Positions 54,586-63,930 are shown, numbered from the stretch's first letter. The stretch: DNA of 64,000 bases from Haloglomus irregulare (GCF_007421925.1 NZ_QMDX01000002.1:411378-475377); one strand, 5' to 3'. The notes: generated by a model from the sequence alone, not told the origin. Numbers and translations are program-made.

Positions 54586-56645
54586 TCGGAACCACCTCTG
54601 GTGACCTCGATGTTGGCATAGCGGTCGATGGTGGCCGTGTGGTCGGGCTGGATGACCACCGTCGAGTCGTCCTCGACGACGATCGCCGGCCCGGAGATCT
54701 CGTTGCCCGGGTGGAGTTCGGCGCGGTCGTAGATCGGCGTCTCCACGTAGCTCCCGTCGAAGTACACCTCACTCGTGTCGATCCGTGCGCCGCTCGGCTC
54801 CGTGTCGCCGAGCGGCTGCTCCTCGATGGCGACGCCCTCCAGACCCCCCTTGCCGATGACCCGGAGGTTGGCGATCTCCAGCGGCGCGTCGAGCGAGAAC
54901 CCGAACTGCCGGTCGTGGCGGGCCTCGAAGTCGTTCTTGATCTCGGCGAGGCCGCTGCCGTCGACCAAGCTGTCCACGTCGATCGGGATCGACATCTGGA
55001 TGTCCTGGCGGTAGTAGCGGCAGTCGGCGAAGTAGTCGAACTCGTGGGCAGACGGTTCGACTCCCTCCGATTCGAGCCACGCCGTGGCCTCCCCGCGGAG
55101 GCTCTCCAGCTCCCCGTGGACGTCCGCGCCGTCCACGTCCTGGTCGGTTCGGAGGTAGGTCTCGGAGAACTCGTTCTGGATGTCGGAGGTGAGGAAGCCG
55201 AACGCGGACATGACGCCGGGGCCCGGCGGAACCACCAGCGGATAGGCACCCATCACGTCCGCGAGGGCGTTGGCGTGCATCGGGCCGGCACCGCCGAACG
55301 CGACGAGGCCGAACTCGCGGGGGTCGTAGCCCCGTTCGACCGAGACCACCCGGAGCGCGCCGTGCATGTTCTCGTTGACGATGTCCAGGACGGCCTGGGC
55401 GGCCTCCTCGACACCGGTGCCACGCTGTTCGGCGATGCCCTCGATGGCTGCCCGTGCGGCCTCGTGGTCGAGGTCCATCTTCCCGCCGAGCTGGACCGTC
55501 TCCGGGATACGGCCCAGTACGACGTTCGCGTCCGTGACGGTCGGCTCCTCGCCACCCTGACCGTAGCAGGCCGGGCCGGGGTCGGCACCGGAGCTCTCGG
55601 GGCCGACCTGGAGCGCCCCACTCAACTGGACGCGAGCGATGGAGCCACCGCCGGCGCCGACCGTGTTCACGTCGACGGAGCGGGATTTGAACTCGCGGTA
55701 GCCGACCTTCGTCTGTCGGGTCGTCTCTGGCGTCCCGTCCTCGACGAGCGAGACGTCCGTCGAGGTCCCGCCCATGTCCAGGGTCAGTACGTCCGGGACG
55801 CCCTTCCTGCCCGCGATGGTCGCCGCGCCGACGACACCGCCGCTCGGACCGGAGAGGGCCAGCTCCACGGGCCGGTTCTTCGCCGCCGCCGAACTCATCA
55901 ACCCGCCGTCGGACCGGACCACGTTCATCGTCGCGGACGACCCCGCCGCCTCCAGGGAGTCATCCAGGTCGTCCAGATACCGGATGACCTGCGGCCGGGC
56001 GTAGTCGTTGATGACGGTCGTCAGGGTGCGCTCGTACTCGCCGTACTCCGGGACGATCTCGGCGGAGATCGACACCGGCAGCTCCGGGGCCTCCTCGGCG
56101 ACGATCTCCCGGACCCGCTCCTCGTGGGCGGGGTTGAGATAGGAGTTCAACAGCGCGACGGTCACCGCCTCGACGCCCGCGGCCTGCAGGTCACGGACCG
56201 CCGAGCGGACGGCGTCCTCGTCGAGCGGTTCCGTCTCCTCGCCCTCGGGCGAGGCGATCGTCCCCGCGACGCCCCGGGTATCGACCAGGTCCGCCAGCGG
56301 CTCCGGCTTCTGCATGTCCATCCAGCCGTACAGCGGCCCGGGCGTCCAGGCCCGTGCCAGGTGGAGCACGTCCTCGTGGCCCTCCGTGGTGATGAGGCCG
56401 ACACGGGAGCCCGTCTCCTCCAGCAACATGTTCGTCACGACCGTCGTCCCGTGGAACAGCAGGTCGAGTTCGCCGACCGACGTTCCGGCCTTCGTCGTTG
56501 CCTCCTCGATCCCCCGTAGCACTCCCTCCGACGGGTTCGCGGGCGTCGAGAGCACCTTGTCTATCGTGAGTTCGTGCGTGTCCTGATCGAACACGATGAC
56601 GTCGGTGAAGGTGCCCCCGACGTCCACACCCAGGTTATGCGCCAT
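54582..56645 (-). CDS. hyuA: Hydantoinase A / 5-oxoprolinase subunit (HyuA)
   Basis: This 687-residue ATP-binding subunit starts MAHNLGVDVGGTFTDVIVFD, the actin-fold phosphate-1 loop. Other motifs are LFHGTTVVTNMLLEETG, VRSDGGLMSSAAAKNRPVEL, SGPSGGVVGAATIAG, LDMGGTSTDVSLVEDG and GDPGPACYGQGGEEPTVTDA-like ADPGPACYGQGG. The frame continues upstream to 56738, but a TATA box 32 bases upstream of 56645 and family homology fix the ATG there. First gene of the hyuA-hyuB-amidase operon. Confidence 0.93.
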   Translation of the reverse strand: MAHNLGVDVGGTFTDVIVFDQDTHELTIDKVLSTPANPSEGVLRGIEEATTKAGTSVGELDLLFHGTTVVTNMLLEETGSRVGLITTEGHEDVLHLARAWTPGPLYGWMDMQKPEPLADLVDTRGVAGTIASPEGEETEPLDEDAVRSAVRDLQAAGVEAVTVALLNSYLNPAHEERVREIVAEEAPELPVSISAEIVPEYGEYERTLTTVINDYARPQVIRYLDDLDDSLEAAGSSATMNVVRSDGGLMSSAAAKNRPVELALSGPSGGVVGAATIAGRKGVPDVLTLDMGGTSTDVSLVEDGTPETTRQTKVGYREFKSRSVDVNTVGAGGGSIARVQLSGALQVGPESSGADPGPACYGQGGEEPTVTDANVVLGRIPETVQLGGKMDLDHEAARAAIEGIAEQRGTGVEEAAQAVLDIVNENMHGALRVVSVERGYDPREFGLVAFGGAGPMHANALADVMGAYPLVVPPGPGVMSAFGFLTSDIQNEFSETYLRTDQDVDGADVHGELESLRGEATAWLESEGVEPSAHEFDYFADCRYYRQDIQMSIPIDVDSLVDGSGLAEIKNDFEARHDRQFGFSLDAPLEIANLRVIGKGGLEGVAIEEQPLGDTEPSGARIDTSEVYFDGSYVETPIYDRAELHPGNEISGPAIVVEDDSTVVIQPDHTATIDRYANIEVTRGGSE

Positions 56646-56673
56646 ATGGTACCAGGAGACGAGAGAGGACCAC

Positions 56674-56680
56674 TTATATC
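56674..56680 (-). promoter_or_regulatory. TATA box of the hyuAB operon
   Basis: The minus strand reads AGATATAAGTGG with GATATAA at 56680-56674, about 30 bases before the hyuA ATG at 56645. The transcript should be almost leaderless. Confidence 0.65.
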
Positions 56681-57640
56681 TATCTGGCCGCATAAAGATG
56701 CTCGGATGATGACGGGTTCCAGTGGGCGCGCCGGACACGGGACGCGAGTTCGACGGGCCCGTCGGTGATCCCGGCCCACACGTAGTGGTTCCCGCAGTTG
56801 CTCACCGATGTGGGTTCGGCCGTGTGGACACTCCCTGCTCGGCACGACTCGACCGGCAGCGGCCGGTGGACAGTGGGCGCGACCCCTGCAGTTCGGTTCC
56901 GCGTGACGAGGGAATCGGACCGGTCCCCTCGGTCCCACCGACCTCGCGAGCGCTCGTATGCCGGCCTGAATCGGATGGGAGTCCCCCCATGCTCCGGTCG
57001 GCTATCCTCACCGCCGACGGGAACCCCGACCCCGAGACCCGAGTGTACCGTCTGCCGATCACGCCGGACGGACTATCGGCAGTCGACGGGGGCGTTCAGC
57101 ACCGGCGCGAGGGGGGACGGACGGGTGTTCGCGCGACCGCGCCGCGGACATCCGACCCGAGCCGCTCCGTGTCGGTCCCTATCGTCGTCACGCGAAGCGG
57201 ATGCCGGACGGACGTTGCATCGGCCGTGTCGGTCCGTCCGGCGCGGACATCGACGCGGGGTCGATGGCAGGTCACGGAGCGTTCAGGTGCCGCCATCGGT
57301 GGGCATACAACACCGTCGTCGGGGCACCGTCGTTCTCGGCCAACTCATCCGAGGACTCGGGACCGTCCGTGCTGCTCGGCCGTACGGTTCAGCCGTACTC
57401 TGCCGGAACGGGTGGAGCCACCGAGTGCCGTGGCCGTGCGCTCTCCCCGCAGTTACCATCGCCGGCACCCTCACCTCCAGAGCGAACTCGGCCGGGGCGG
57501 GCGACGGTTCCATGGCGTGGGGCCTCGTGCTCAGGTACGAGCATTGAACACGATACCCTCTCCCGTGCTCTGATGGAGGCCCGTGTTCGAGCAGGGGCTA
57601 CCCCGGCTTCTCGGCGCCGTTCGAGCGTGCGGACACTGAA
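56681..57640. other. Gap without a recognisable gene
   Basis: Several plus-strand frames are open (for example 56722-57573), but their translations are Arg/Ser/Gly/Thr-rich with no domain. No repeats are seen. This 0.9 kb is probably non-coding or decayed. Confidence 0.45.
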
Positions 57641-58075
57641 CTAGCACGGTGCCGTCTCGACGAGGCGCTCGCCACGGTCGGTCTCCGGTACGACCGCCGG
57701 CACCTCTACCGGCTCGCCGTCCTGGTCGACGGCGACCATCGTGAAACAGGCCGCGGTGGTCGGTGATGGCTCGTCCTCGCGCGGGTCACGGCTCTCCACG
57801 CTGACGTGCACCTCGAGACTGGTCGCTCCCGTCTCGTACACGTATGCCGACAGTTCGGCCACGTGCCCGACCGGGATCGGATTCCGGAAATCGACGCTCC
57901 CGATCTGTGCCGTGACGCACGTCTCGCTCGCTACCGTCATCGCCGAGACGGCCGCCAACTCGTCCATCAACCGGACGACCTCACCGCCGTGCGTGTTGTC
58001 GTAGTTGTTCGCCTGGTTCGGCTGAATCCGCTCGGTCGATTCTGTATACGAATCGAGCACTGAAACTGGCACCAT
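57641..58075 (-). CDS. Acyl-CoA thioesterase, hotdog fold (144 aa)
   Basis: The hotdog core reads ANNYDNTHGGEVVRLMDELA (HGG at about 29-31 and catalytic-type Asp in LMDE), followed by QIGSVDFRNPIPVGHVAELS and HVSVESRDPRED. This matches the cytoplasmic acyl-CoA hydrolase (YciA/BFIT) type, which hydrolyses acyl-CoA to free acid and CoA. It stands alone, with an AT-rich segment near 58090-58105 ahead of it. Confidence 0.9.
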   Translation of the reverse strand: MVPVSVLDSYTESTERIQPNQANNYDNTHGGEVVRLMDELAAVSAMTVASETCVTAQIGSVDFRNPIPVGHVAELSAYVYETGATSLEVHVSVESRDPREDEPSPTTAACFTMVAVDQDGEPVEVPAVVPETDRGERLVETAPC

Positions 58076-58143
58076 CGACTAATGCAGCCACAGCGGTATA
58101 AACCAACAGCGGGCGTTCATCGGTGGCGGACCCCCCCCGACAG

Positions 58144-58197
58144 TCAGGTATCCCACGACTCGATGCCCGTGGTCTCGAACCGCGTGCCGCCCTGATC
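58144..58197 (-). pseudogene. Possible histidine-kinase C-terminal remnant
   Basis: The last 17 codons of a minus-strand frame read DQGGTRFETTGIESWDT. The intact kinases in this window end EGGARFEITGVE or EGGARFELTGVG. The match is short, and nothing upstream in that frame looks like a kinase. The remainder of the 58076-58456 gap holds no gene I can support. Confidence 0.3.
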
Positions 58198-58456
58198 GCC
58201 TGCCGCGTCGTCGCCGTCGTCCGTCGGACACGGTTCGGGCCGAGCGCCCGCCTCGGACGGCCACCGCCGCAGGAACGTCAGCAGTCCAATACGCGTGACG
58301 CTCACGTCGCCCGGTATCGGGGTCCTCCAACGGGCGGTGCGGCGGTGGTGCGGCCGTATCGACGCGTCGTCCCAGACCTCGTCAGGTGGTCGATAGGGAA
58401 CAGGTCGTACTGTTCGTGCCCCTCGTCGGCATGACCGCGCGTTGACGATGGAGTCC

Positions 58457-59017
58457 TCACGAACCGTCCAGCGGCGTCTCGCTCGCGGGGACCACGTCGA
58501 AGGCATTGAGCACGCAGGCGAGCATCGCGTAGTACCCCACCGTCGCGGTCAGTTCGACCAGACCCTCAGTGTCGAACCGCGATTCGGCGGCGGCGAAGGT
58601 CTCCCGTGACACCGTACTGCCGTCGAGCAGCTCCCGCCCGTACCTGACGACACTCGCCTCGTGGTCGGATAGACTATCCGAGTCCCCGTCGATGACGGCC
58701 TCGAGCGTGGTTTCGGTGACACCAGCCTCGCGGGCGATCGGTGCGTGGATGGCCCATTCGAACGCGCAGTCGAGCGCACGTGCCGTCGTGAGGATCGCCA
58801 GTTCCCGGTCCCGATCCGCGAGTGAACTCTCGAAGCGGACGTACGCACCCAGTCGTCCGACGCGACCGGCCAGCTCCGGTCTGTGTAGGAGAACCCCGAA
58901 CGGCCCCTGAATCCCTCCGCGACTTTCGACGAGCGAATCGTACTGGTCGTGGGCTTCGGCCGGTAGCTGGCTGCGCTCCGTGACGAACGGCACACGCGGC
59001 TCGCGTTCGAGCGACAT
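58457..59017 (-). CDS. Carboxymuconolactone decarboxylase family protein (186 aa)
   Basis: The protein is all-helical with GPFGVLLHRPELAGRVGRLG, RDRELAILTTARALDCAFEW and HAPIAREAGVTE, the CMD/AhpD core. The AhpD redox pair CxxC is absent, so peroxidase-linked activity is unlikely; a decarboxylase-like or binding role is more likely. It is divergent from the RNase Z-like gene at 59175. Confidence 0.88.
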   Translation of the reverse strand: MSLEREPRVPFVTERSQLPAEAHDQYDSLVESRGGIQGPFGVLLHRPELAGRVGRLGAYVRFESSLADRDRELAILTTARALDCAFEWAIHAPIAREAGVTETTLEAVIDGDSDSLSDHEASVVRYGRELLDGSTVSRETFAAAESRFDTEGLVELTATVGYYAMLACVLNAFDVVPASETPLDGS

Positions 59018-59143
59018 GTGGACCGGTCGCCCGTGCCCTACTTATGGGTTCACCCATGGGCCCCATCGGCAGTCCCTCGGGTCGGTATAGCGACCCCGCC
59101 CGCGTCGGTCCGGCGCACTGCTCGAACGCGTCGTGATGCGCAC

Positions 59144-59150
59144 GTTTTAG
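59144..59150 (+). promoter_or_regulatory. TATA-like element of the RNase Z-like gene
   Basis: GTTTTAG lies 28 bases before the ATG at 59175. It supports that start over one at 59157. Confidence 0.5.
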
Positions 59151-59174
59151 CCCCGTTTGGCCCTACACGCGTCC

Positions 59175-60086
59175 ATGCAGGTCACGGCTATCGGGACGAG
59201 CGGTGGGCGTCCGACCTCCCAGCACGGAACCAGCTGTACGTATCTGCGCCTGTTCGGCGACGAGCTGCTGTTGGACTGTGGTGAGGGCTCCGTGCAACGC
59301 CTGATGCGACATGATGCCTCCCCGAACGTCGATGCCGTCCTCATCAGCCACTTCTACGCCGACCACACGCTCGGCCTGCCCGGCCTCGTCCAAGCGCTCG
59401 AGATGAACGAGCGCGACAGGCCGCTCGATATCCACGTCCCGGAGCGTCGCACCCAGCGGGTCGTCGACATGATCGACGGTGCGTACGAATGGCCCAGCTA
59501 CCCGATCAACGTGGAGGGGTACAGCGGGAACGACCCGGCGATACGGACGGACGAGTACACCGTCAGCGCGTTCAGCACGCCGTATACGGAGCACTCACAC
59601 GGGCTCGTCGTCAAGGAGACCGAGCGACGGGAGTTCCTGGCGGCGGACGCACGGGCACTCGGTCTGGACCCCGGACCGAAGTACGGGAGGCTACAGAACG
59701 GTCAGGCCGTCGAAACGGACGACGGGAGGACGATCACGCCCGCGGACGTGTTGTCTGACCCGAAGCCGGGCCGGAAGATCGTCTACACGAGCGACACCAG
59801 ACCGACCGCCGATGTCGTCGACGCCGCCTCCGACGCCTCACTGCTGATCTATCACGCGATGTTCACCGGGGAACAGGCGGAACGGGCCCGTTCGACCGGC
59901 CATTCGACCGCAACGGAAGCGGCACAGGTCGCCTCGGAGTCCGGGAGCCAGCGACTCTGGCTCACTCACATCTCCCCGCGACACGAGGGCGACGAGCAGG
60001 CGATGGCAGAGCGGGCTGAGGCGGTGTTCGAGGGCGACGTCGCAGTCGTCCGGGATGGCGACACGACGGATGTCACACGCGGGTAG
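59175..60086 (+). CDS. RNase Z-like metallo-beta-lactamase protein with altered metal motif
   Basis: This 303-residue protein resembles tRNA 3'-processing RNase Z. It has VTAIGTSGGRPT, LLLDCGEGSVQRLM, YTSDTRPT, and the C-terminal GHSTATEAA and LTHISPRH. The main metal motif HxHxDH is here HFYADH (residues 59-64), so Tyr61 replaces the second His. That His normally binds one zinc. It may be a divergent paralogue with another activity or reduced activity. Length and the other motifs are normal. Confidence 0.85.
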   Translation: MQVTAIGTSGGRPTSQHGTSCTYLRLFGDELLLDCGEGSVQRLMRHDASPNVDAVLISHFYADHTLGLPGLVQALEMNERDRPLDIHVPERRTQRVVDMIDGAYEWPSYPINVEGYSGNDPAIRTDEYTVSAFSTPYTEHSHGLVVKETERREFLAADARALGLDPGPKYGRLQNGQAVETDDGRTITPADVLSDPKPGRKIVYTSDTRPTADVVDAASDASLLIYHAMFTGEQAERARSTGHSTATEAAQVASESGSQRLWLTHISPRHEGDEQAMAERAEAVFEGDVAVVRDGDTTDVTRG

Positions 60087-60218
60087 TCCGAGGTCCCCGT
60101 CGGAAACGGGGTTCCGCCGTCGGATACCGGGGGAGAGCGGCTCCCCCGCGGCGGGTGATCGGCTACCGGACCGTGGCTACCGGGAGCGAACGCGAGAGGT
60201 CCCCGTCCCGTTGCGGGT

Positions 60219-61415
60219 TCAGTCGGCGTCGGTGATCGAGACCGAGGCCGCCGCACGCTCGGCCCGTTCACGCGCGACCGTGACATCCTCGCCCGTTGCG
60301 ACGGTCACGCCCATCCGGCGCCCGCCGTACGCACTCGGCTTCCCGAACAGCCGGAGCTCCGTCCGTGGAACCTCGAGCGCGCTCTCGACGCCAGCGTAGG
60401 CCGGGTTCTCCACCGCCTGCTCGGAAACGATCGCGCGGCTCGCACCCGGCGCGTCGGCCTCGACCTCCGGCACCGGGAGCCCGAGAACCGCCCGGAGGTG
60501 GAGTTCGAACTCGCTGTGTGGCTGTGACGCGAGCGTGACCAGCCCCGTATCGTGTGGCCGCGGCGAGAGTTCGCTGAACAGGACCTCGCCATCGCGAACA
60601 AAGAACTCCACGCCGAAGATCCCGTACCCCCCGAGTCCGTCGGTCATTTCCCGCGCCATCGTCTGGGCGTCCGCGAGCGCCCCGTCGCTCATCGCACACG
60701 GCTGCCAACTCTCCCGGTAGTCGCCGTCGACCTGACGATGGCCGACGGGCGGACAGAACGTCGTCCCCTCCTCGTGTCGCACCGTCAGGAGGGTGAACTC
60801 GAAGTCGAAATCGACGAGCTCCTCCACGATGACGCGGCCCGTATCCGACCGTGTTCCGGCCCGTGCGGCCTCCCATGCGTCCTCGATACCGTCCCGATCG
60901 TCCACGATGGACTGCCCCTTCCCCGACGAGGACATCGTCGGTTTCACGACGATAGGGAGGCCGACGTGGTCGACCGCATCACGATACGCGTCCCGGCTGT
61001 CCGCGAACGCGTAGTCGCTGGTCGGCACGCCGACGTCCTCGGCGGCGAACTCACGGATCCACTCCCGGTCCATGGTCAGCCGGGTCGCCTTCGCCGTCGG
61101 AATCACGTCGTACCCCTCGTCCTCGAGCCGCTGGAGCTCGTCCGTCGCGATCGCCTCGATCTCCGGGACGATGAGGTCCGGCGACTCCTCCTCGACGAGT
61201 GCGCGGACCGCCGCTCCGTCGGTCATATCGACCACGTGCGACCGGTGTGCCACCTGCATCGCGGGCGCTCCGTCGTACCGGTCCGCGGCGACCGTCTCCA
61301 CGCCGAGTTGCTGGGCCTCGGATACGAGTTCGGCTCCTAACTCACCGCTTCCGAGTAGTAACAGCGTCGTTGCGTTCCCGCTACGTGGAGTGCCGAGCCG
61401 CGTTCCATGCCTCAT
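60219..61415 (-). CDS. purT: Formate-dependent phosphoribosylglycinamide formyltransferase
   Basis: This ATP-grasp enzyme (398 aa) makes N-formyl-GAR from GAR, formate and ATP in purine synthesis. Motifs are TLLLLGSGELGAELVSEAQQ (N-terminal Rossmann region), VVKPTMSSSGKGQSIVDD (ATP-binding lid), VDFDFEFTLLTVR, FGVEFFVRDGEVLFSELSPR, and RPHDTGLVTL (metal and phosphate ligands). The frame is open to 61820, but homology begins just after MRHGTRLG at 61415, so this start is used. Co-factor-free with folate, typical for Halobacteria. Confidence 0.95.
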   Translation of the reverse strand: MRHGTRLGTPRSGNATTLLLLGSGELGAELVSEAQQLGVETVAADRYDGAPAMQVAHRSHVVDMTDGAAVRALVEEESPDLIVPEIEAIATDELQRLEDEGYDVIPTAKATRLTMDREWIREFAAEDVGVPTSDYAFADSRDAYRDAVDHVGLPIVVKPTMSSSGKGQSIVDDRDGIEDAWEAARAGTRSDTGRVIVEELVDFDFEFTLLTVRHEEGTTFCPPVGHRQVDGDYRESWQPCAMSDGALADAQTMAREMTDGLGGYGIFGVEFFVRDGEVLFSELSPRPHDTGLVTLASQPHSEFELHLRAVLGLPVPEVEADAPGASRAIVSEQAVENPAYAGVESALEVPRTELRLFGKPSAYGGRRMGVTVATGEDVTVARERAERAAASVSITDAD

Positions 61416-61843
61416 GCGTCCGAACTCGGTCGGAACCAATGAAAAACCCCGGACATCCCTTCCGTCGGCCGGTTTCGGGATGCGATGACCGCTGGTACGA
61501 CCTCCGCCACCGGGGACGCCTACCGGGGGTTCCCCCCGCAGCGTCCCCGAGGCGGTCGATCGCGTGGCTCGGCGGGACCCGCTCGGTGCGATTCCCGACC
61601 TGCCGTGCGGGACCGGCCGAGCCGTGCCCTCGAGTCCGGGAGCGGACTCGCCGTCGCATCCGAACCCCGACTGCCGCCGTCGTGCCCACGGAGCACACGG
61701 GTCCCGGTCCCCGGACGACCCGGGTCGACCACAGCGCGCCGGGAACGGTTCGCCGCTCGGAGCAGCGACACCGACCGCCCCCGGGCCGACGACCGACGGG
61801 GGCCGCCGCTCGCGGGTCACGTGCCTCGCCCCCTCTGCTGTCC
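61416..61843. other. Gap without a recognisable gene
   Basis: The 430 bases between purT and the frameshifted winged-helix gene have open frames of Arg/Pro-rich translation only. Confidence 0.4.
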
Positions 61844-62088
61844 TCAGCGACCGCGCGCGCTATCGCCGACGTAGTCCAGTCCGGCCTCGGCGATGCGATA
61901 GTAGCCGTCCGTCCACTCGCTGGAGGAAGGCGCTTCGTTAGTAGCTTCAGGCGGCGCTTCAGCGTCCCCTCCGAGAAGGTGACCCCTCGGTCGAATTTCA
62001 TCTCGTGGTACAACACCTTCGGCGGGAGTGCCAGGCCGACCTCTGCCGGATACTCCAGGATAGCGACATCACGTCGGTTCGGCTCCAT
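61844..62088 (-). pseudogene. Frameshifted winged-helix (PhiH1 repressor-like) gene
   Basis: The first part in one frame, MEPNRRDVAILEYPAEVGLA, then PPKVLYHEMKFDRGVTFSEG and TLKRRLKLLTKR, is a haloarchaeal winged helix resembling PhiH1-repressor-type proteins. After about residue 53 the continuation is in another frame: EWTDGYYRIAEAGLDYVGDS to a stop at 61844, which is the expected wing and end. A one-base change between 61925 and 61945 would restore a protein of about 80 residues, the family's usual size. A TATA-like GATATATG (minus, 62135-62142) lies upstream. A sequencing error is possible. Confidence 0.6.
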
Positions 62089-62292
62089 CGCACCGTCGTA
62101 GGCGCTAGCAGGTGTATGATTTCGACGGTAATTTCATATATCGTACTAATCAGCGCGAGACCGTGGCGGATGGCGCCGTACGGCTCTATCCAACGACGTG
62201 GCCGGTGGCTGCGCCGGGGCGGTGACCGTTCCCCCCGAACGGCCTCCCGTTGCAACGATACACTCAGGGGGGTCACGGCCCTACGTCGGGTC

Positions 62293-62499
62293 GTGACCGA
62301 GCCGTCCGAGGACGAAGGCCCAGAGGCGCAGGCAAAGGAGCTGCAGGCGCGGCTCGTGGTGCTCCGGCTCCGGGAGGGGACCGCCAACTTCGAAGACAAG
62401 GAGGCGATTCGCCGCGAGATTCGCCGCATCGAGGAGGAGCTAGAGTCGCTCGGCGTCGACCCGGACCTCGAGGACGGTCCCGGGGAGACGGGGGTCTAG
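62293..62499 (+). CDS. Small acidic coiled-coil protein (68 aa)
   Basis: The GTG start gives TEPSEDEGPEAQAKELQARL, then VVLRLREGTANFEDKEAIRR and EIRRIEEELESLG, one amphipathic helix pair. The acidic ends and heptad Leu/Ile are consistent with a real protein; the frame upstream of GTG is Arg-rich and rejected. No family name is certain. It converges with the UPF0058 gene, with a 4-base overlap of the ends. Confidence 0.65.
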   Translation: MTEPSEDEGPEAQAKELQARLVVLRLREGTANFEDKEAIRREIRRIEEELESLGVDPDLEDGPGETGV

Positions 62500-62726
62500 T
62501 CGGCGTCAGGGGACATCTGGTGGCGGCCCTCCATCGACTCGGTCAGCTCGGCGAGCAGCGTCAGGACGGCCTCCTCCTGGTCGGCCTTCGACCGATGGAT
62601 GGCCGTCGGGGAGACGTCACACGTGTCGTATCCCGGCGTCTGTACGGGCTCCCCGTGTTCGCGCTCGTAGTACTCACGGATCTGCCGCAGCAGGCCGTGC
62701 AGGTAGACGAGTTCCTGTTTCCGCAT
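62496..62726 (-). CDS. UPF0058 family protein (76 aa)
   Basis: It starts MRKQELVYLHGLLRQIREYY and contains DVSPTAIHRSKADQEEAV, the two conserved stretches of the archaeal UPF0058 family. All-helical, cytoplasmic, function unknown. The frame extends to 63071, but the family start and an archaeal promoter-like CTTACGG 28 bases upstream fix the ATG at 62726. Confidence 0.9.
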   Translation of the reverse strand: MRKQELVYLHGLLRQIREYYEREHGEPVQTPGYDTCDVSPTAIHRSKADQEEAVLTLLAELTESMEGRHQMSPDAD

Positions 62727-62832
62727 ACAGTACGGTATGGGCCGGTCCCGTAAGGGTCTGTCTCCGAACGACATTGCCCGCGCCCCGGCCGATACGCACA
62801 ACGATTTTGATGACGCCCGGCCCGGAAACCGT

Positions 62833-63639
62833 ATGGTCGGCCCCGCCACCCCGGACGTCGCCGTCACCGCTGCCGTCGCGGGTGGCGGGGTCGTCGTCGC
62901 TGGGTTCCTCGCGGCCGCCGGGGTCCCGGTTGAGCGACGGACGGTCCTCGCCGCGACGCCCTGGATGGTCGTCGGCGGACTCCTCCACACGCTGGCGATC
63001 GCGGGGGCGTACGACGGCCTCCCGGCGGGAATCCTCGGCTCGGCGCTCGCCGCCCCTGCGGCCGTCGCCATCGCCGGCCTCCCCTGGTTGGCGCTCGTCC
63101 AGATCGGTCGCGTCCGGCCGCGGGCCGACCCGGCGGGCTATCTCGCCGCCACCGGGGGGGGCGCGCTCGTCCCGCTGCTGGCCGCGACCGTCCTCTTCGG
63201 CCGTGCGACCGTCGCGACCGTGGTCCCCGTCGTGCTGACGCCGGTCATCGCGGCTATCGTGACGGCGGTCGTCGTGTTCGTGCTCGGCCTGAGCGCGGCC
63301 CCCGCCATCGCCACGACCCGGTCGCTCGGCCTGCTGGTCGTCTACGCGCAGGCGTTCCACGCGGTCGCCATCGCGGTCGCCGTGGACGGGCTCGGGACGG
63401 CCGCCGAGGCGCCACTGACGGCGCTGGCGACCGACCTGGCGGCCATGGGTCCCGAGGGGTTCGGGAGCGTCTGGCCGCTGGTCGCCGCGAAACTGGCTGT
63501 CGCCGTGCTGACGCTGGTCGTCGCCGGCCGCGTGGTCGAACGACGGCCCGTGGCGGGCTATCTGCTGCTGGGCGTCGTCGCCGCGCTCGGCATCGGGCCC
63601 GGGGTCGCGACGCTGCTGGCCGCAACACTCCTCGCTTGA
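62833..63639 (+). CDS. DUF63-like integral membrane protein (268 aa)
   Basis: About eight hydrophobic segments are visible, with short loops and the DUF63-type stretch TPWMVVGGLLHTLAIAGAYD. Gly/Ala/Val-rich helices make up most of the sequence. No catalytic motif is seen; function unknown. ATG 62833 is chosen because it follows a Pro/Arg-rich, non-homologous region. Confidence 0.75.
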   Translation: MVGPATPDVAVTAAVAGGGVVVAGFLAAAGVPVERRTVLAATPWMVVGGLLHTLAIAGAYDGLPAGILGSALAAPAAVAIAGLPWLALVQIGRVRPRADPAGYLAATGGGALVPLLAATVLFGRATVATVVPVVLTPVIAAIVTAVVVFVLGLSAAPAIATTRSLGLLVVYAQAFHAVAIAVAVDGLGTAAEAPLTALATDLAAMGPEGFGSVWPLVAAKLAVAVLTLVVAGRVVERRPVAGYLLLGVVAALGIGPGVATLLAATLLA

Positions 63640-63699
63640 CCGGCCGGTCGCGACCGCGGTATCCCCCGGAATAAAGAGCTCGCGTGCGCCAGGCGTGGC

Positions 63700-63930
63700 A
63701 TGGAGACCGACGCGGACCCCGCCGGCGTCGCCGTCGCGTTGGCCCTCGGGGTCGCTATCGGCGCCGCCCTCGCCCTGCCCGCGCTCCCGCCCGGCGGCCT
63801 CGGCGTCGCGGTCGGGAGCGTCGAACTCGACACCGTCGGCACCGTCCTCGTGGTGAGTGCGCTCTCCGTCCTCTTGCTCCCTCTCGGACTGTTCAGCCTC
63901 TACCAGCTGTTCTCGCTGGCGGACCGTTAG
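63700..63930 (+). CDS. Small membrane protein (76 aa)
   Basis: Two hydrophobic segments, about residues 8-30 and 46-70 (TVLVVSALSVLLLPLGLFSL), follow an acidic N-terminus. The stop overlaps the stop of the convergent acyl-CoA dehydrogenase gene by two bases. No family recognised. A TATA-like AATAAAG lies near 63671. Confidence 0.6.
   Translation: METDADPAGVAVALALGVAIGAALALPALPPGGLGVAVGSVELDTVGTVLVVSALSVLLLPLGLFSLYQLFSLADR

Noticed and set aside
52948..56519. Very long plus-strand open frames (557 and 626 codons) opposite hyuB and hyuA
   Set aside because: They are mirror frames of GC-rich coding DNA: no recognisable domain, composition dominated by Arg/Val/Asp/Gly, and full overlap with well-supported genes on the other strand.
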